This document shows, piece by piece, positions 32,274 to 40,976 of a stretch of 64,000 nt of DNA. The notes under the pieces are model-generated. The model was not told the DNA's origin. It did not search any database and worked only from the letters and a program-made list of their open reading frames with translations. Within the stretch, counting starts at the first letter, position 1, and every line of letters begins with the position of its first letter. The stretch spans positions 1 through 64,000 of the forward strand of contig JANQJK010000001.1 in the NCBI GenBank assembly GCA_028281665.1, in the 5' to 3' direction. The translations under genes and the position numbers were made by a program. The stretch comes from Hyphococcus sp. (GTDB taxonomy: Bacteria > Pseudomonadota > Alphaproteobacteria > Caulobacterales > Parvularculaceae).

Positions 32274-32597
32274 CTAGCCTTCGGTCTGGATCTGCTTGAC
32301 CGCCTCTTCGAGGCACTCATCCATATGCCGCCGGATCTGATGGTCGGACTGGTCGACGCCCGCCGCATCGAAGTCCGCGCGAATCTTCCGAAAGACGTCC
32401 TCATCGCCGGCCTCTTCGAGATCGGCCTTGATCACTTCTTTCACATAGGCGTCCGCCGCATCGCCGGTCTTGCCGAGGAGTTCCGCGGCCCAGTGGCCGA
32501 CCAGCTTGTTGCGTCGCGCCTCCGCCTTGAATTTGAGGGCGGCGTCATGGGCGAACTTTTTTTCGAACTTGTCTTCGCGGTCGTCGAAGGTCGACAT
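32274..32597 (-). CDS. DUF1476 / ATP synthase inhibitor zeta-subunit family protein
   Basis: The ATG at 32597 is preceded by AGGAG and gives the family N-terminus 'MSTFDDREDKFEKKFAHD'. The 107-residue acidic helical protein continues with 'KAEARRNKLVGHWAAELLG', 'YVKEVIKADLEEAGDEDV' and 'QIRRHMDECLEEAVKQI'. In alphaproteobacteria this family includes the zeta subunit that blocks rotation of F1-ATPase in the hydrolysis direction. The place divergent from purC is the common alphaproteobacterial arrangement. Confidence 0.93.
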   Translation of the reverse strand: MSTFDDREDKFEKKFAHDAALKFKAEARRNKLVGHWAAELLGKTGDAADAYVKEVIKADLEEAGDEDVFRKIRADFDAAGVDQSDHQIRRHMDECLEEAVKQIQTEG

Positions 32598-32866
32598 CGG
32601 GACTCCTTGATCATTCCAGGCGGTGAACGCCGCCCTGCGCGCCCTACATAATGACCGTCCGGGGCGGGCGCAATCGTCCAGGCGCGCGCCTCGGGCGGGG
32701 CTTTCCAAACGGCAATTTTGCGATTAAACCGCGCCGCTTCCCGAAATCGCCAGGCCCGCGCTAGCCAAAACCGGTCCTTGCGCTTATTTCACGGGCCGAG
32801 ACCGGCTGCCCGGGCGATCCGCCCCGGCGCCAAAACGGTCTGTAACCGCCTGAAAGGACGTCGGAA

Positions 32867-33643
32867 ATGGCCCGCCGCAAGCAGATTTACGAAGGCAAGG
32901 CGAAAATTCTGTTCGAGGGGCCTGAGCCGGGCACCATCATCCAGTATTTCAAGGACGATGCGACGGCGTTCAACAACCAGAAGCACGCGATTCTGGAGGG
33001 CAAGGGCGTCCTCAACAACCGCATCTCGGAATTCGTCATGGCGGGCCTGGAGCGAATCGGCGTGCCGACCCATTTCATCAAGCGCCTCAATATGCGCGAG
33101 CAGCTCGTGCGCCATGTGGAAATCGTGCCACTGGAGGTTGTGGTGCGCAATGTGGCCGCCGGCTCGCTCTGCAAGCGGCTGGGGCTTGAGGACGGAACGC
33201 CACTGCCCCGGTCGGTGATCGAGTTCTACTACAAGGACGACAAGCTCGGCGATCCGCTGGTCTCCGAAGAACACATCACCGCGTTCAACTGGGCCAACCC
33301 CCAGGAGATCGACGACATGATGGCGCTGGCCCTGCGCATCAACGATTTTCTCGCGGGCCTGTTCGCCGGGGTCGGCATCAAGCTCGTGGATTTCAAAGTC
33401 GAGTTCGGCCGCCATTATGAAGGCGATCTGATGCGCCTGATCGTCGCCGACGAAATCAGCCCGGACTCCTGCCGCCTGTGGGACATGGAAACCGGCGACA
33501 TCATGGACAAGGACCGCTTTCGCAAGGACCTTGGCAATGTGACGGACGCCTATCGCGAAGTTGCAAAACGGCTCGGCGTGTTGCGCGAGAACGAAAACGC
33601 CGGTCAAAGAGGACCGGTGCTTGTGAGCGATAACGAGAACTAG
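32867..33643 (+). CDS. purC: Phosphoribosylaminoimidazole-succinocarboxamide synthase
   Basis: The 258-residue enzyme joins CAIR and aspartate with ATP in purine synthesis. Typical stretches are '[30 protein letters not shown]', '[40 protein letters not shown]', '[26 protein letters not shown]' and '[10 protein letters not shown]'. '[29 protein letters not shown]' near the end is the aspartate/CAIR-binding region. It is followed after 4 bases by purS. Confidence 0.97.
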   Translation: MARRKQIYEGKAKILFEGPEPGTIIQYFKDDATAFNNQKHAILEGKGVLNNRISEFVMAGLERIGVPTHFIKRLNMREQLVRHVEIVPLEVVVRNVAAGSLCKRLGLEDGTPLPRSVIEFYYKDDKLGDPLVSEEHITAFNWANPQEIDDMMALALRINDFLAGLFAGVGIKLVDFKVEFGRHYEGDLMRLIVADEISPDSCRLWDMETGDIMDKDRFRKDLGNVTDAYREVAKRLGVLRENENAGQRGPVLVSDNEN

Positions 33644-33647
33644 ACCC

Positions 33648-33890
33648 ATGAAAGCGAAAATCATCATCACGCTCAAAAACGGCGTTCTCGACCCTCAGGG
33701 CAAAGCCATTGAAGGCGCGCTGAAAGGGCTTGGCTTTGACGGCGTCACCGATGTGCGCCAGGGCAAGGAAATCGAGCTGTCGCTTGCGGAAACCGACGAA
33801 GCCGCCGCCCGCGCCAAGGCGGAGGAGATGTGCCGGAAACTCCTCGCCAATCCGGTGATGGAAAACTACGTGATCGAGATCACCCCCTGA
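33648..33890 (+). CDS. purS: FGAM synthase subunit PurS
   Basis: The 80-residue protein is the small subunit of the three-part formylglycinamidine ribonucleotide synthase (PurS/PurQ/PurL) and helps ammonia transfer. The pattern 'KIIITLKNGVLDPQGKAIEGALKGLGFDGVTDVRQGKEIELSL' and the end 'KLLANPVMENYVIEI' are characteristic. It is 4 bases after purC. Two unrelated genes separate it from purQ, its usual immediate neighbour. Confidence 0.97.
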   Translation: MKAKIIITLKNGVLDPQGKAIEGALKGLGFDGVTDVRQGKEIELSLAETDEAAARAKAEEMCRKLLANPVMENYVIEITP

Positions 33891-33904
33891 ACGCCCGCTC
33901 CTCG

Positions 33905-34591
33905 ATGTTGCTTGCGCCACATTACGTCCGAAACTACCGCAGCCTGATGCGGCGCCTGCGCCGGGAAAGCGCAAGCGAGGACGAGGCGGTCGAACGCGCC
34001 GTCGGCGGCCATTATCTGCGGGTCGGCAAAGTGCAGGCCGAACTCGTGCTGGACGTGGCCCCGGACGGTCCGTTCACCATGATCGACATCGGTTGCGGAT
34101 CGGGCCGCGCCGCCTATGCGCTGCGCGAGGAAAGCCGCCTTTCCTATGTCGGCATCGACGTGGTGCCGGACCTCGTCGACTATGCGCGGCAAAAGGCTGA
34201 CCGGGCGGACTGGCGCTTCGAACTGATATCGTCGATCTCAATTCCGGCGGAAGACGCCTGCGCCAATCTCGTCCTGATCATGTCCGTCTTTACGCATTTG
34301 AAGCCCGGCGAAATCAAAGCCTACCTCGCCGAGACAGCGCGCGTTCTGAAGCCGGGCGGCGCGGTGATCGCCTCCTATCTCGAACGGGACAATGAACGCC
34401 ACCGCTCGCTTTTTTACAGACCGCTCAAGAACCGGATCTCTCGTCTTTTAGGACGCGACGTGATGGTGAGCTTTACCACCAAAGACGAACTTGCCGGATG
34501 GATGGAGGACGCCGGATTCACGATCGAACGCGCTATCGGCGATGGGCCTGTGGGCCAACATGTGCTTGTCGGGCGAAAAACCGCCAGTTAA
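33905..34591 (+). CDS. Class I SAM-dependent methyltransferase
   Basis: The first good ATG after purS is at 33905, giving 228 residues. The Rossmann fold is evident: motif I 'MIDIGCGSGRAAYAL' near 60, an acidic end of strand 2 ('YVGIDVVPDLVDYAR'), and 'VLIMSVFTHLKPGEIKAYLAETARVLKPGGAVIAS'. The final part 'LAGWMEDAGFTIERAIGDG' is common in small-molecule methyltransferases. The acceptor is unknown. It lies in the purine operon between purS and purQ, where it is not expected. Confidence 0.88.
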   Translation: MLLAPHYVRNYRSLMRRLRRESASEDEAVERAVGGHYLRVGKVQAELVLDVAPDGPFTMIDIGCGSGRAAYALREESRLSYVGIDVVPDLVDYARQKADRADWRFELISSISIPAEDACANLVLIMSVFTHLKPGEIKAYLAETARVLKPGGAVIASYLERDNERHRSLFYRPLKNRISRLLGRDVMVSFTTKDELAGWMEDAGFTIERAIGDGPVGQHVLVGRKTAS

Positions 34592-34622
34592 TGTCGACAC
34601 GGGCAATCACGGGCGGGGCGAC

Positions 34623-35201
34623 ATGGATGACATCAAACAAACGCTGCTGGTCGATCGACAAAGCGCATACGCCCGTCTTCGCGGCGGCTTTCCCGTAACG
34701 CTCGCCGGCGCCACATACTGGGCGGCGCTCGCCGCGCTCAGCCAGCAGGTTTCAACCGAGATCTGGCATTACGCGGCGCTTTTCGGCAGCGGCGCGATCT
34801 TTCCGTTGGCGCTGCTTTACGCTCGTATCTTCCGGAACGACTTCATGAAAGACACGAGCGCAACGAGCAGCCTGATCGCGCCCGCCTTCATCGGCATGTT
34901 GCTTTTCTGGCCAATGGCGATAGCAGCGCTTTGGCGGGCGCCGGATCTTTTCCCGATGGTGCTCGCAATCGGGATGTCAATTCACTGGCCGGTTATTGGA
35001 TGGAGTTACGGTCGAACCGCAATCTTCAGCGCCCATTCCATCATTCGAGCGATCGTCGTTTTCGCGATTTGGTGGAGATACCCCGAGCAACAACTCCTGT
35101 TGATTCCTTCGGCGGTCGCGATCATTTACCTGGTAACGATCTTCGTAATTGTCATCGATTCCGGACTTGTCAGAAACCGCTTGAACAGGCCTGCCCAATG
35201 A
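34623..35201 (+). CDS. Conserved membrane protein (DUF7010-like) in the purine operon
   Basis: The ATG at 34623 follows GGGCGGGG. The 192-residue protein has a short charged N-terminus ('[22 protein letters not shown]') and about six hydrophobic segments, e.g. '[13 protein letters not shown]' and '[17 protein letters not shown]'. It looks like the DUF7010 group of small membrane proteins; this label is from memory of the pattern and is uncertain. Its last codon and stop overlap the purQ start (ATGA), so translation of purQ is probably coupled to it. Confidence 0.75.
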   Translation: MDDIKQTLLVDRQSAYARLRGGFPVTLAGATYWAALAALSQQVSTEIWHYAALFGSGAIFPLALLYARIFRNDFMKDTSATSSLIAPAFIGMLLFWPMAIAALWRAPDLFPMVLAIGMSIHWPVIGWSYGRTAIFSAHSIIRAIVVFAIWWRYPEQQLLLIPSAVAIIYLVTIFVIVIDSGLVRNRLNRPAQ

Positions 35202-35860
35202 AACCCGCTGTCATCGTTTTCCCCGCATCCAACTGCGACCGTGACGTCGCCGTGGCCCTGGAACAGGCAACCGGCGCGAAGCCGGCCATGGTCTGGCACG
35301 GCGACGCAGACCTTCCCGATACGGATTTTATCGTGCTGCCGGGCGGTTTTTCCTATGGCGACTATCTGAGATGCGGCGCAATGGCCTCGAAGTCGCCGAT
35401 CATGCGCGCCGTCATGGAAAAGGCGAAGGCGGGAACGCCGGTTCTCGGCATCTGCAACGGATTTCAGATTCTCTGCGAAACGGGGCTGTTGCCCGGCGCG
35501 CTCCTGCGCAACGCCAATCTGCATTTCGTTTGCCGCACGGTGACGCTTCGGGTCGAAAACAGCCAGTCGATTTTTACGAGCGGCTTCGAAACCGGTCAAT
35601 TCGTCGACTTTCCCGTCGCCCATCATGACGGCAATTACTTCGCCGACGATGCAACCCTCGACCGGCTCGAAGGCGACGGCCGGGTCGCCCTGCGATATGT
35701 GGACAATCCCAACGGCTCGGCGCGCAATATTGCCGGCGTCCTGAACGACGCGGGCAATGTTTTCGGGCTGATGCCGCACCCGGAACGGGTGATTTCGCCA
35801 TTGCTGGGCGGCTTGGACGGCGCGGCGTTTTTTAAAGGCGTCGTCGACGCGGCGGCCTAA
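35198..35860 (+). CDS. purQ: FGAM synthase glutaminase subunit PurQ
   Basis: The ATG lies within the overlap with the preceding membrane-protein gene. The 220-residue class I glutamine amidotransferase has the nucleophile Cys in '[11 protein letters not shown]' (near 86), the oxyanion/substrate loop '[17 protein letters not shown]', and the His-x-Glu of the triad in 'LMPHPERV'. It delivers ammonia to PurL. PurL is not in this window. Confidence 0.97.
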   Translation: MKPAVIVFPASNCDRDVAVALEQATGAKPAMVWHGDADLPDTDFIVLPGGFSYGDYLRCGAMASKSPIMRAVMEKAKAGTPVLGICNGFQILCETGLLPGALLRNANLHFVCRTVTLRVENSQSIFTSGFETGQFVDFPVAHHDGNYFADDATLDRLEGDGRVALRYVDNPNGSARNIAGVLNDAGNVFGLMPHPERVISPLLGGLDGAAFFKGVVDAAA

Positions 35861-35901
35861 TCGCAGCCCCTCATCTTTCCCGCAAACCGCATTGCTTTAT
35901 A

Positions 35902-35920
35902 CTCCCGGAAAAAGCGGGAG
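35902..35920 (+). promoter_or_regulatory. Small hairpin masking the ribosome-binding site of the beta-helix gene
   Basis: CTCCCG (35902-35907) pairs with CGGGAG (35915-35920) across a 7-base loop. The 3' arm is the GGGAG ribosome-binding site, 8 bases before ATG 35929. This could damp translation; no ligand or regulator can be named. Confidence 0.35.
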
Positions 35921-35928
35921 ATATTCTT

Positions 35929-37152
35929 ATGCACCGATGGCTTATCGCCGTCTGCGCCGTCGGCGTCGCTGCATGCGGACAATCCGTCGACGAGAAGGCA
36001 ACGCCGACCGACTACGCCTATCAGGATACGCTGATGGCGCAGCTTATCGATGCGCAACCCGGTGACATCATCGAGATCCCCGAGGGCGTGCACGCCTTTA
36101 ACCGCTCGCTGAGCCTCAATGTGGACGGCGTTACGATACGCGGACGCGGCATGGACAAGTCCGTACTGTCATTCAAGGGCCAGATCGCCGGCGCCGAGGG
36201 ACTGCTGGTCACCGCCAGCGACTTTACCATCGAAGACCTAGCCATCGAAGATACGAAAGGCGACGGCCTGAAGATATCGGACGGCGAAAACATCGTCATC
36301 CGTCGGGTCCGCACCGAGTGGACGGGCGGGCCGAAAACATCCAACGGCGCCTATGGCATCTACCCGGTGCAGACGAAAAACGTGCTGATGGAGGAAAACG
36401 TCGCCATCGCGGCGGCCGACGCCGGGCTTTACATCGGGCAATCGCAGAACGTCATCGTCAGGAACAACCGGGCGGAATTCAACGTCGCCGGGATTGAAAT
36501 AGAAAACACGACCGGCGCCGACGTCTATGGCAATGTCGCTGCCAACAACACCGGCGGCATACTGGTGTTCAATATGCCGAACCTGAAGACGCCGGGCGCA
36601 CGCACCCGCGTTTTCGCCAATGAGGTTTACGAGAACAACACAAAGAACTTCGGCCATGAAGGCACGCCGGTCGCATCGATCCCCGCGGGCTCCGGCGTCG
36701 TCGTTAACTCAAATGACGACGTGGAGATTTTTGACAACGATATCCGCGACAACAAGACCGCGAACGTCATTGTCTCAAGCATCTTCTCCGCCGATTACGC
36801 GGACGCCGCGGCACAGGATGATTTCGATCCCTATCCGGAGCGGATTTTCGTTTACGAAAACCGGTTCGACGGCGGCGGAAACAATCCCGACGGCCTTGAG
36901 CTACAGGCGCTGAAACTCGCTGTTGCAGGTCCCCTGGGCCGCCTGCCCGATATTCTCTGGGACGGATATGTAAATCCGGACGGCGGCGGCGACCCGGTTA
37001 TCTGCGTGCAGAATGACGGGGTGCAGGTGCTGAACGCGGACGGGCCGAATGGCAACAAGAACGCGGGCATCGCCGATGACGGCGTCCACGACTGCACGCT
37101 TGAGCGGCTGCCCGCCATTTCGCTGACCGGCGCCCTCGCGGAGCAAATGTAA
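35929..37152 (+). CDS. Parallel beta-helix repeat lipoprotein (partner of SO2930-type cytochrome)
   Basis: The 407-residue protein has a lipoprotein signal ('LIAVCAVGVAAC', lipid-modified Cys near 16). It then has many short right-handed beta-helix turns rich in Asn/Gly/Asp, such as 'DFTIEDLAIEDTKGDGLKI', 'NVIVRNNRAEFNVAGIEIENT' and 'VFANEVYENN'. It matches the single-domain beta-helix family that accompanies the dihaem cytochrome encoded next (TIGR03805/TIGR03806-type pair). It probably sits at the outer membrane facing the periplasm or surface and may bind polysaccharide. The next gene begins 1 base after its stop, so the two act together. Confidence 0.87.
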   Translation: MHRWLIAVCAVGVAACGQSVDEKATPTDYAYQDTLMAQLIDAQPGDIIEIPEGVHAFNRSLSLNVDGVTIRGRGMDKSVLSFKGQIAGAEGLLVTASDFTIEDLAIEDTKGDGLKISDGENIVIRRVRTEWTGGPKTSNGAYGIYPVQTKNVLMEENVAIAAADAGLYIGQSQNVIVRNNRAEFNVAGIEIENTTGADVYGNVAANNTGGILVFNMPNLKTPGARTRVFANEVYENNTKNFGHEGTPVASIPAGSGVVVNSNDDVEIFDNDIRDNKTANVIVSSIFSADYADAAAQDDFDPYPERIFVYENRFDGGGNNPDGLELQALKLAVAGPLGRLPDILWDGYVNPDGGGDPVICVQNDGVQVLNADGPNGNKNAGIADDGVHDCTLERLPAISLTGALAEQM

Positions 37153-37153
37153 G

Positions 37154-38248
37154 TTGCGTTTGATAGCGCCCCTCTTGTGTTTCCTGCTGGCGGCGTGCTC
37201 GGGCGAACGCGCGGCCTCGCCAACCTTCTATGGCGAGGCTGCGCCATACGCGCTGAGCGACTGGGGCATGGTGTTCACGGACGGAAATCGTCTTGTCGTC
37301 AATGACGGCGTCACGCCTTACGATCTCGCAACGCCGCTCTTTTCCGACTACGCTCTGAAACTGCGGACCGTCTGGCTTCCCGGCGCGGAGGCCGCCTCCT
37401 ACGACGAAACAGAAACCTTCGACTTTCCGGTCGGCTCCGTCATTACGAAGACGTTTTATTATCCAACGCGCGGCAATGCGGCGTTGGTCGGGACGCCGCC
37501 ACCCCTTTCCGACAAATCCCTGTCTCTCGATGCGTTTCGGCTGATCGAAACGCGGCTGCTCGTCCGCCGCGCCGGGGGCTGGACCGCGCTTCCCTATATC
37601 TGGAACGACGAACAAACCGACGCCGTGCTGAAGCGCACCGGCGACATCAAGGCAATCACGCTGGTTCGCGGCGACGATGAAACCGAGTTTCCGTATATCG
37701 TGCCGAATCAGAACCAGTGCGCCGCCTGTCATGCGACAAACGCCGACACGAAAGAGATCCAGCCGATCGGGATGAAGGCGCGCCACCTCAACAGACAGTC
37801 CGCCTTCTCGCCCGGCTTTAATCAGCTCGATCACTGGGTCGCTTCTGGAATAATCGCCGCGGGAAATGTCGAGAAAGCGCCGGCCAACGCCGCATGGACC
37901 GATAAGACGGTGCCGCTCGACGCCCGCGCCCGAGCGTATCTCGATATCAATTGCAGCCATTGCCACAACCCGAACGGCGCCGCCGACACCTCCGGTCTCG
38001 ACCTTGAGCCGAGCGCGCGCGGCGCCGCGCTGGGCGTCTGCAAACCGCCCATCGCCGCCGGCGGCGGCACGGGCGGGCGCAGAGTCGCCATCGCACCCGG
38101 CGCGCCGGATGCGTCCATAACGCTCTTCCGTATGGAGACGACGGACCCCGCCGCGATGATGCCCGAACTCGGGCGGGCCCTTGCGCATAAGGAGGGGGTT
38201 CATCTCATTCGCGAATGGATTTCGGAAATGGAGGGCTCTTGCGGTTAA
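37154..38248 (+). CDS. SO2930/HNE_0200-family dihaem c-type cytochrome lipoprotein
   Basis: Translation starts at TTG 37154, 1 base after the preceding stop, giving a lipoprotein signal ('LIAPLLCFLLAACSGE'). The 364-residue protein has two CxxCH haem-attachment motifs, 'CAACH' near 193 and 'CSHCH' near 270, in the spacing of the family. 'YDLATPLFSDYALKLRTVWLP' near 55-75 is a conserved block. A distal methionine could be in 'MMPELGRALAHKEGVHLIREW'. Function is unknown; the obligate pairing with the beta-helix protein suggests an electron-transfer or oxidising module in the envelope. Confidence 0.88.
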   Translation: MRLIAPLLCFLLAACSGERAASPTFYGEAAPYALSDWGMVFTDGNRLVVNDGVTPYDLATPLFSDYALKLRTVWLPGAEAASYDETETFDFPVGSVITKTFYYPTRGNAALVGTPPPLSDKSLSLDAFRLIETRLLVRRAGGWTALPYIWNDEQTDAVLKRTGDIKAITLVRGDDETEFPYIVPNQNQCAACHATNADTKEIQPIGMKARHLNRQSAFSPGFNQLDHWVASGIIAAGNVEKAPANAAWTDKTVPLDARARAYLDINCSHCHNPNGAADTSGLDLEPSARGAALGVCKPPIAAGGGTGGRRVAIAPGAPDASITLFRMETTDPAAMMPELGRALAHKEGVHLIREWISEMEGSCG

Positions 38249-38316
38249 TCGCGCCGTTGCCCAATTGCAGGCATTCGGCGTAAATGAGTTGCACGATTTT
38301 CAAGGACTCCTGAAGC

Positions 38317-38595
38317 ATGGACCGCAAACCGCCCGTTCCGTCGTCATCCGTGACCTTTGGCGGCTTTGAGGCGAAGGGCGACAAAATATTTTTGAAATTC
38401 TACCTGATGAACGACTACCGAAATGTCGGCGAGTTCATCTACGAGATTCAATCCGGTCCGAAAGACCAGGCCCGGCGCCTTGAGCGCACGCATACGCAGA
38501 TCGAACGCTGCCTGCAAGAATTGCTGCATGTCAATGCGGCGATGCTGAAGTCCGCGCGACAGGACGCAGCAAGCCGTCCCGCTTCAGACGAATAA
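38317..38595 (+). CDS. Small hypothetical protein
   Basis: The ATG is preceded by AAGGA at about 10 bases. The 92-residue soluble protein has a short beta-rich N-terminal half ('GDKIFLKFYLMNDYRNVGEFIYEI') and a helical C-terminal half ('RRLERTHTQIERCLQELLHVNAAMLKSAR'). I recognise no family. G+C content and codon positions look like host coding sequence, and it follows the cytochrome gene by 68 bases. Confidence 0.65.
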   Translation: MDRKPPVPSSSVTFGGFEAKGDKIFLKFYLMNDYRNVGEFIYEIQSGPKDQARRLERTHTQIERCLQELLHVNAAMLKSARQDAASRPASDE

Positions 38596-38649
38596 TCTGT
38601 CCGAACGCCGCTATTCGGAGAATGCCTCTTTCCAGCCCACAAGCGCCGT

Positions 38650-38715
38650 TTATGTAAACGACATCGTAAAGGCGAGGCTAAGCGCAAGGACCAGCACAAT
38701 TACGTAAACACGCAT
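38650..38715 (-). CDS. Possible 21-residue single-span membrane peptide
   Basis: A minus-strand ATG at 38715 is preceded by GAGAGGAG at 5 bases, an excellent ribosome-binding site in an otherwise empty gap. The 21 codons encode MRVYVIVLVL followed by a hydrophobic stretch ending MSFT: one short membrane helix with a positive N-terminus. Such very small membrane proteins are often missed by annotation. Without conservation data this remains a candidate. Confidence 0.45.
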   Translation of the reverse strand: MRVYVIVLVLALSLAFTMSFT

Positions 38716-38814
38716 AAGCACTCCTCTCGGGGTGCAATTCAGCAATAATTGTACCGCGAGTCGGAATTTCCGCGAACGGACGGTAAATATCAGAATTTTC
38801 GGCGTTTTTTGCCG

Positions 38815-40869
38815 TTACGGCGTTGCAGAGGCGGACATGAATTTCCGGACCCGGGCGAGCGCCATGATCGGAAAGTAATGCCTGTAAAGATTATAGTTAA
38901 TCATAAAGGCGCGCGAGAGTTCCGGCCCCTGCTTCAAACGTTCCGCCAGTTGCGGGTCGCCAAGTTTGATTGTGGCGCCGACGCCGTAGCCCGGAAATCC
39001 CGTACCGGTATATTCCGGCTCGTCCCAGGTACCGTCGACCTGACGCTCAATGAGGAACTGGACGCCGTCTGCAATTGCGGCTTCGTCTTCCCTCCGACCG
39101 GCCGCCGCGAGCGCCATCAGCGCCCAGGCGGTCTGTGACGCCGTGGACTTGCCGCGCCCCATCGCAGCGGGGTCCATGTAAGACGCACAGCTTTCGCCCC
39201 ACCCCCCGTCGTCATTCTGATGGAGGATCAGCCAGTCCGATGCTTTTCGGATGTAGGGCTGGGTCATATCCTCGCCGATCGCTTCGAGCGCCGGCAGGAC
39301 TGCGCCGGTTCCGTATACGTAGTTTACGCCCCACCGGCCGAACCAGGCTCCGTCCGGCTCCTGCTCCGCCTTTAAATACTCAATCGCGCGGGCGATGCTG
39401 GGGTGCGCTTTTGAGTATCCCAGCTTGCCAAAGGCCTCGACAATGTGCGCCGTCACATCGACCGAGGGCGGATCGAGCGCCTCGCCGAAATCGCAAAAGG
39501 GAATCCTGGTGAGGTAGTTCTTGTCATTGTCCTTGTCGAACGCGCCCCAGCCGCCATTTTTGCACTGCATGCCCAAAAGCCAGTTGACGCCTTTTTCAAT
39601 CGCAACCTCGACGCCGCGCTCGCGCCATTTCGGATCTGATTTGTGTTTCGCCAGGACAATCAGCGCGACCGCCGTATCATCCGTATCGGGATAATAACCG
39701 TTCTTGTATTCGAAGGCCCAGCCGCCGGGCTCCAGGTCGGGCAGCTTTTCGCTCCAATCGCCCTTTCGCAGAACCTGCTGATCGAGCACCCACTGAACGG
39801 CCTTTTCAACCTCCGCGCTATATTGCTGATCAACACCCGCGTCCTCAAAAGAAAGGAGCGTCAGCACCGTATCCCAAACCGGACTGGTTGAAGCCTGTAT
39901 CCAGGTCGCATCGCCCGCATCGACGCGCCATCGGGGATCGTCGAGGGCGCCCAGCCCCTTCTCCAGAACCGCGTGATCAAGCGCGTATCCTTCGTTGTAG
40001 AGCGCCATCAGCGAGTAAATCCACGGGGGCTGTATGCCGCCCCAGACGCCGTCATTGTCCTGGTGCTTGATGATCCATTCGAGCGCAGTTCTGATCGCTG
40101 TCTTTCGGGCCAGCGAAAACCCGGTCCACTCGCCGTAGGTTTGCAGCGCGTGAAGCACGCGGTCAGCGGTCTTGAAAAACCCGTCCCAGAAATCTGCGCC
40201 CGGCTTCTCCGGATAGGCGTAGTCGAAATTTTCGCGGCCCTCAGGAAACAATTCGTCCAGTCGGTTTTCGGCAGGCAGGGGCCGCGCGGGCCGGCGCGCC
40301 GACAGGACGGCAATCGGCATCAGCGTCGCGCGAGCCCATTGGGCGAAGTTATAGATCGAGAACGGAAACCAGTTCGGAAAGAAAACCACTTCCGGCGGAA
40401 GGTTCGGCGTCGCCTTCCACGGATACTCCCCGATCAGGGCAAGCCAGTAGCGGGTGAAGACGCGAATGCTTTTCAGCCCGCCCTTCGACATGATCCATTC
40501 GCGGGCGGCCTTCAGCGCCGGATCGTCTTTTGAAGCACCCATGGACCGGAGCGCCGCATAGGCTTCGACGGTCGTATTGACGTCGCCGGCGGGCGCGTCG
40601 TGATAAATCTCCCACGAACCGTCAGGGCGCTGGGTCTGACGTAATGACTGCGCAAGACGCGCGCGCAAATGGTGGTCTTCAAGCCCCAAGAACCAGAGAG
40701 CCAATATCCACTGCGCTTCCATGCATGCGTTCGACTCAAGTCGCCCAACCCAATACCCTTCCGGCTTCTGGCGCGCAGCAAGCCAGTCCGCCGCCGCGTC
40801 AATCGACGCGCTCAGTTGGGCGTCGAAATTCGACCCTGCGGGATGCTTTTTTTCAGTGGCGTCTAGCAT
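38815..40869 (-). CDS. shc: Squalene-hopene cyclase
   Basis: I start at the ATG for 'MLDATEKK' (40869), giving 684 residues, normal for the family. The enzyme cyclises squalene to hopene on the inner membrane. It has the protonating DxDD motif as 'DTDD' (395-398, in 'YYPDTDDTAVAL'), multiple QW repeats ('QRPDGSWEIYH', 'QDNDGVWGG', 'QCKNGGWGAFDKDN', 'QEPDGAWFGRWG', 'QNDDGGWGE'), and the 'FPNWFPFSIYNFAQWAR' region. No squalene synthase (hpn) genes lie next to it. It converges on the small-peptide gap and is divergent from the metallo-hydrolase gene. Confidence 0.97.
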   Translation of the reverse strand: MLDATEKKHPAGSNFDAQLSASIDAAADWLAARQKPEGYWVGRLESNACMEAQWILALWFLGLEDHHLRARLAQSLRQTQRPDGSWEIYHDAPAGDVNTTVEAYAALRSMGASKDDPALKAAREWIMSKGGLKSIRVFTRYWLALIGEYPWKATPNLPPEVVFFPNWFPFSIYNFAQWARATLMPIAVLSARRPARPLPAENRLDELFPEGRENFDYAYPEKPGADFWDGFFKTADRVLHALQTYGEWTGFSLARKTAIRTALEWIIKHQDNDGVWGGIQPPWIYSLMALYNEGYALDHAVLEKGLGALDDPRWRVDAGDATWIQASTSPVWDTVLTLLSFEDAGVDQQYSAEVEKAVQWVLDQQVLRKGDWSEKLPDLEPGGWAFEYKNGYYPDTDDTAVALIVLAKHKSDPKWRERGVEVAIEKGVNWLLGMQCKNGGWGAFDKDNDKNYLTRIPFCDFGEALDPPSVDVTAHIVEAFGKLGYSKAHPSIARAIEYLKAEQEPDGAWFGRWGVNYVYGTGAVLPALEAIGEDMTQPYIRKASDWLILHQNDDGGWGESCASYMDPAAMGRGKSTASQTAWALMALAAAGRREDEAAIADGVQFLIERQVDGTWDEPEYTGTGFPGYGVGATIKLGDPQLAERLKQGPELSRAFMINYNLYRHYFPIMALARVRKFMSASATP

Positions 40870-40976
40870 GTTCGTTTCTCGCGCCGCGGGCCTTCGCACG
40901 GCTTTGGCTAGCTGTATATAATGGCTTCCGCCGGCGCGCTACCGGCCACCGGCAAGCAGGCTAGCAAGGAGCGATC

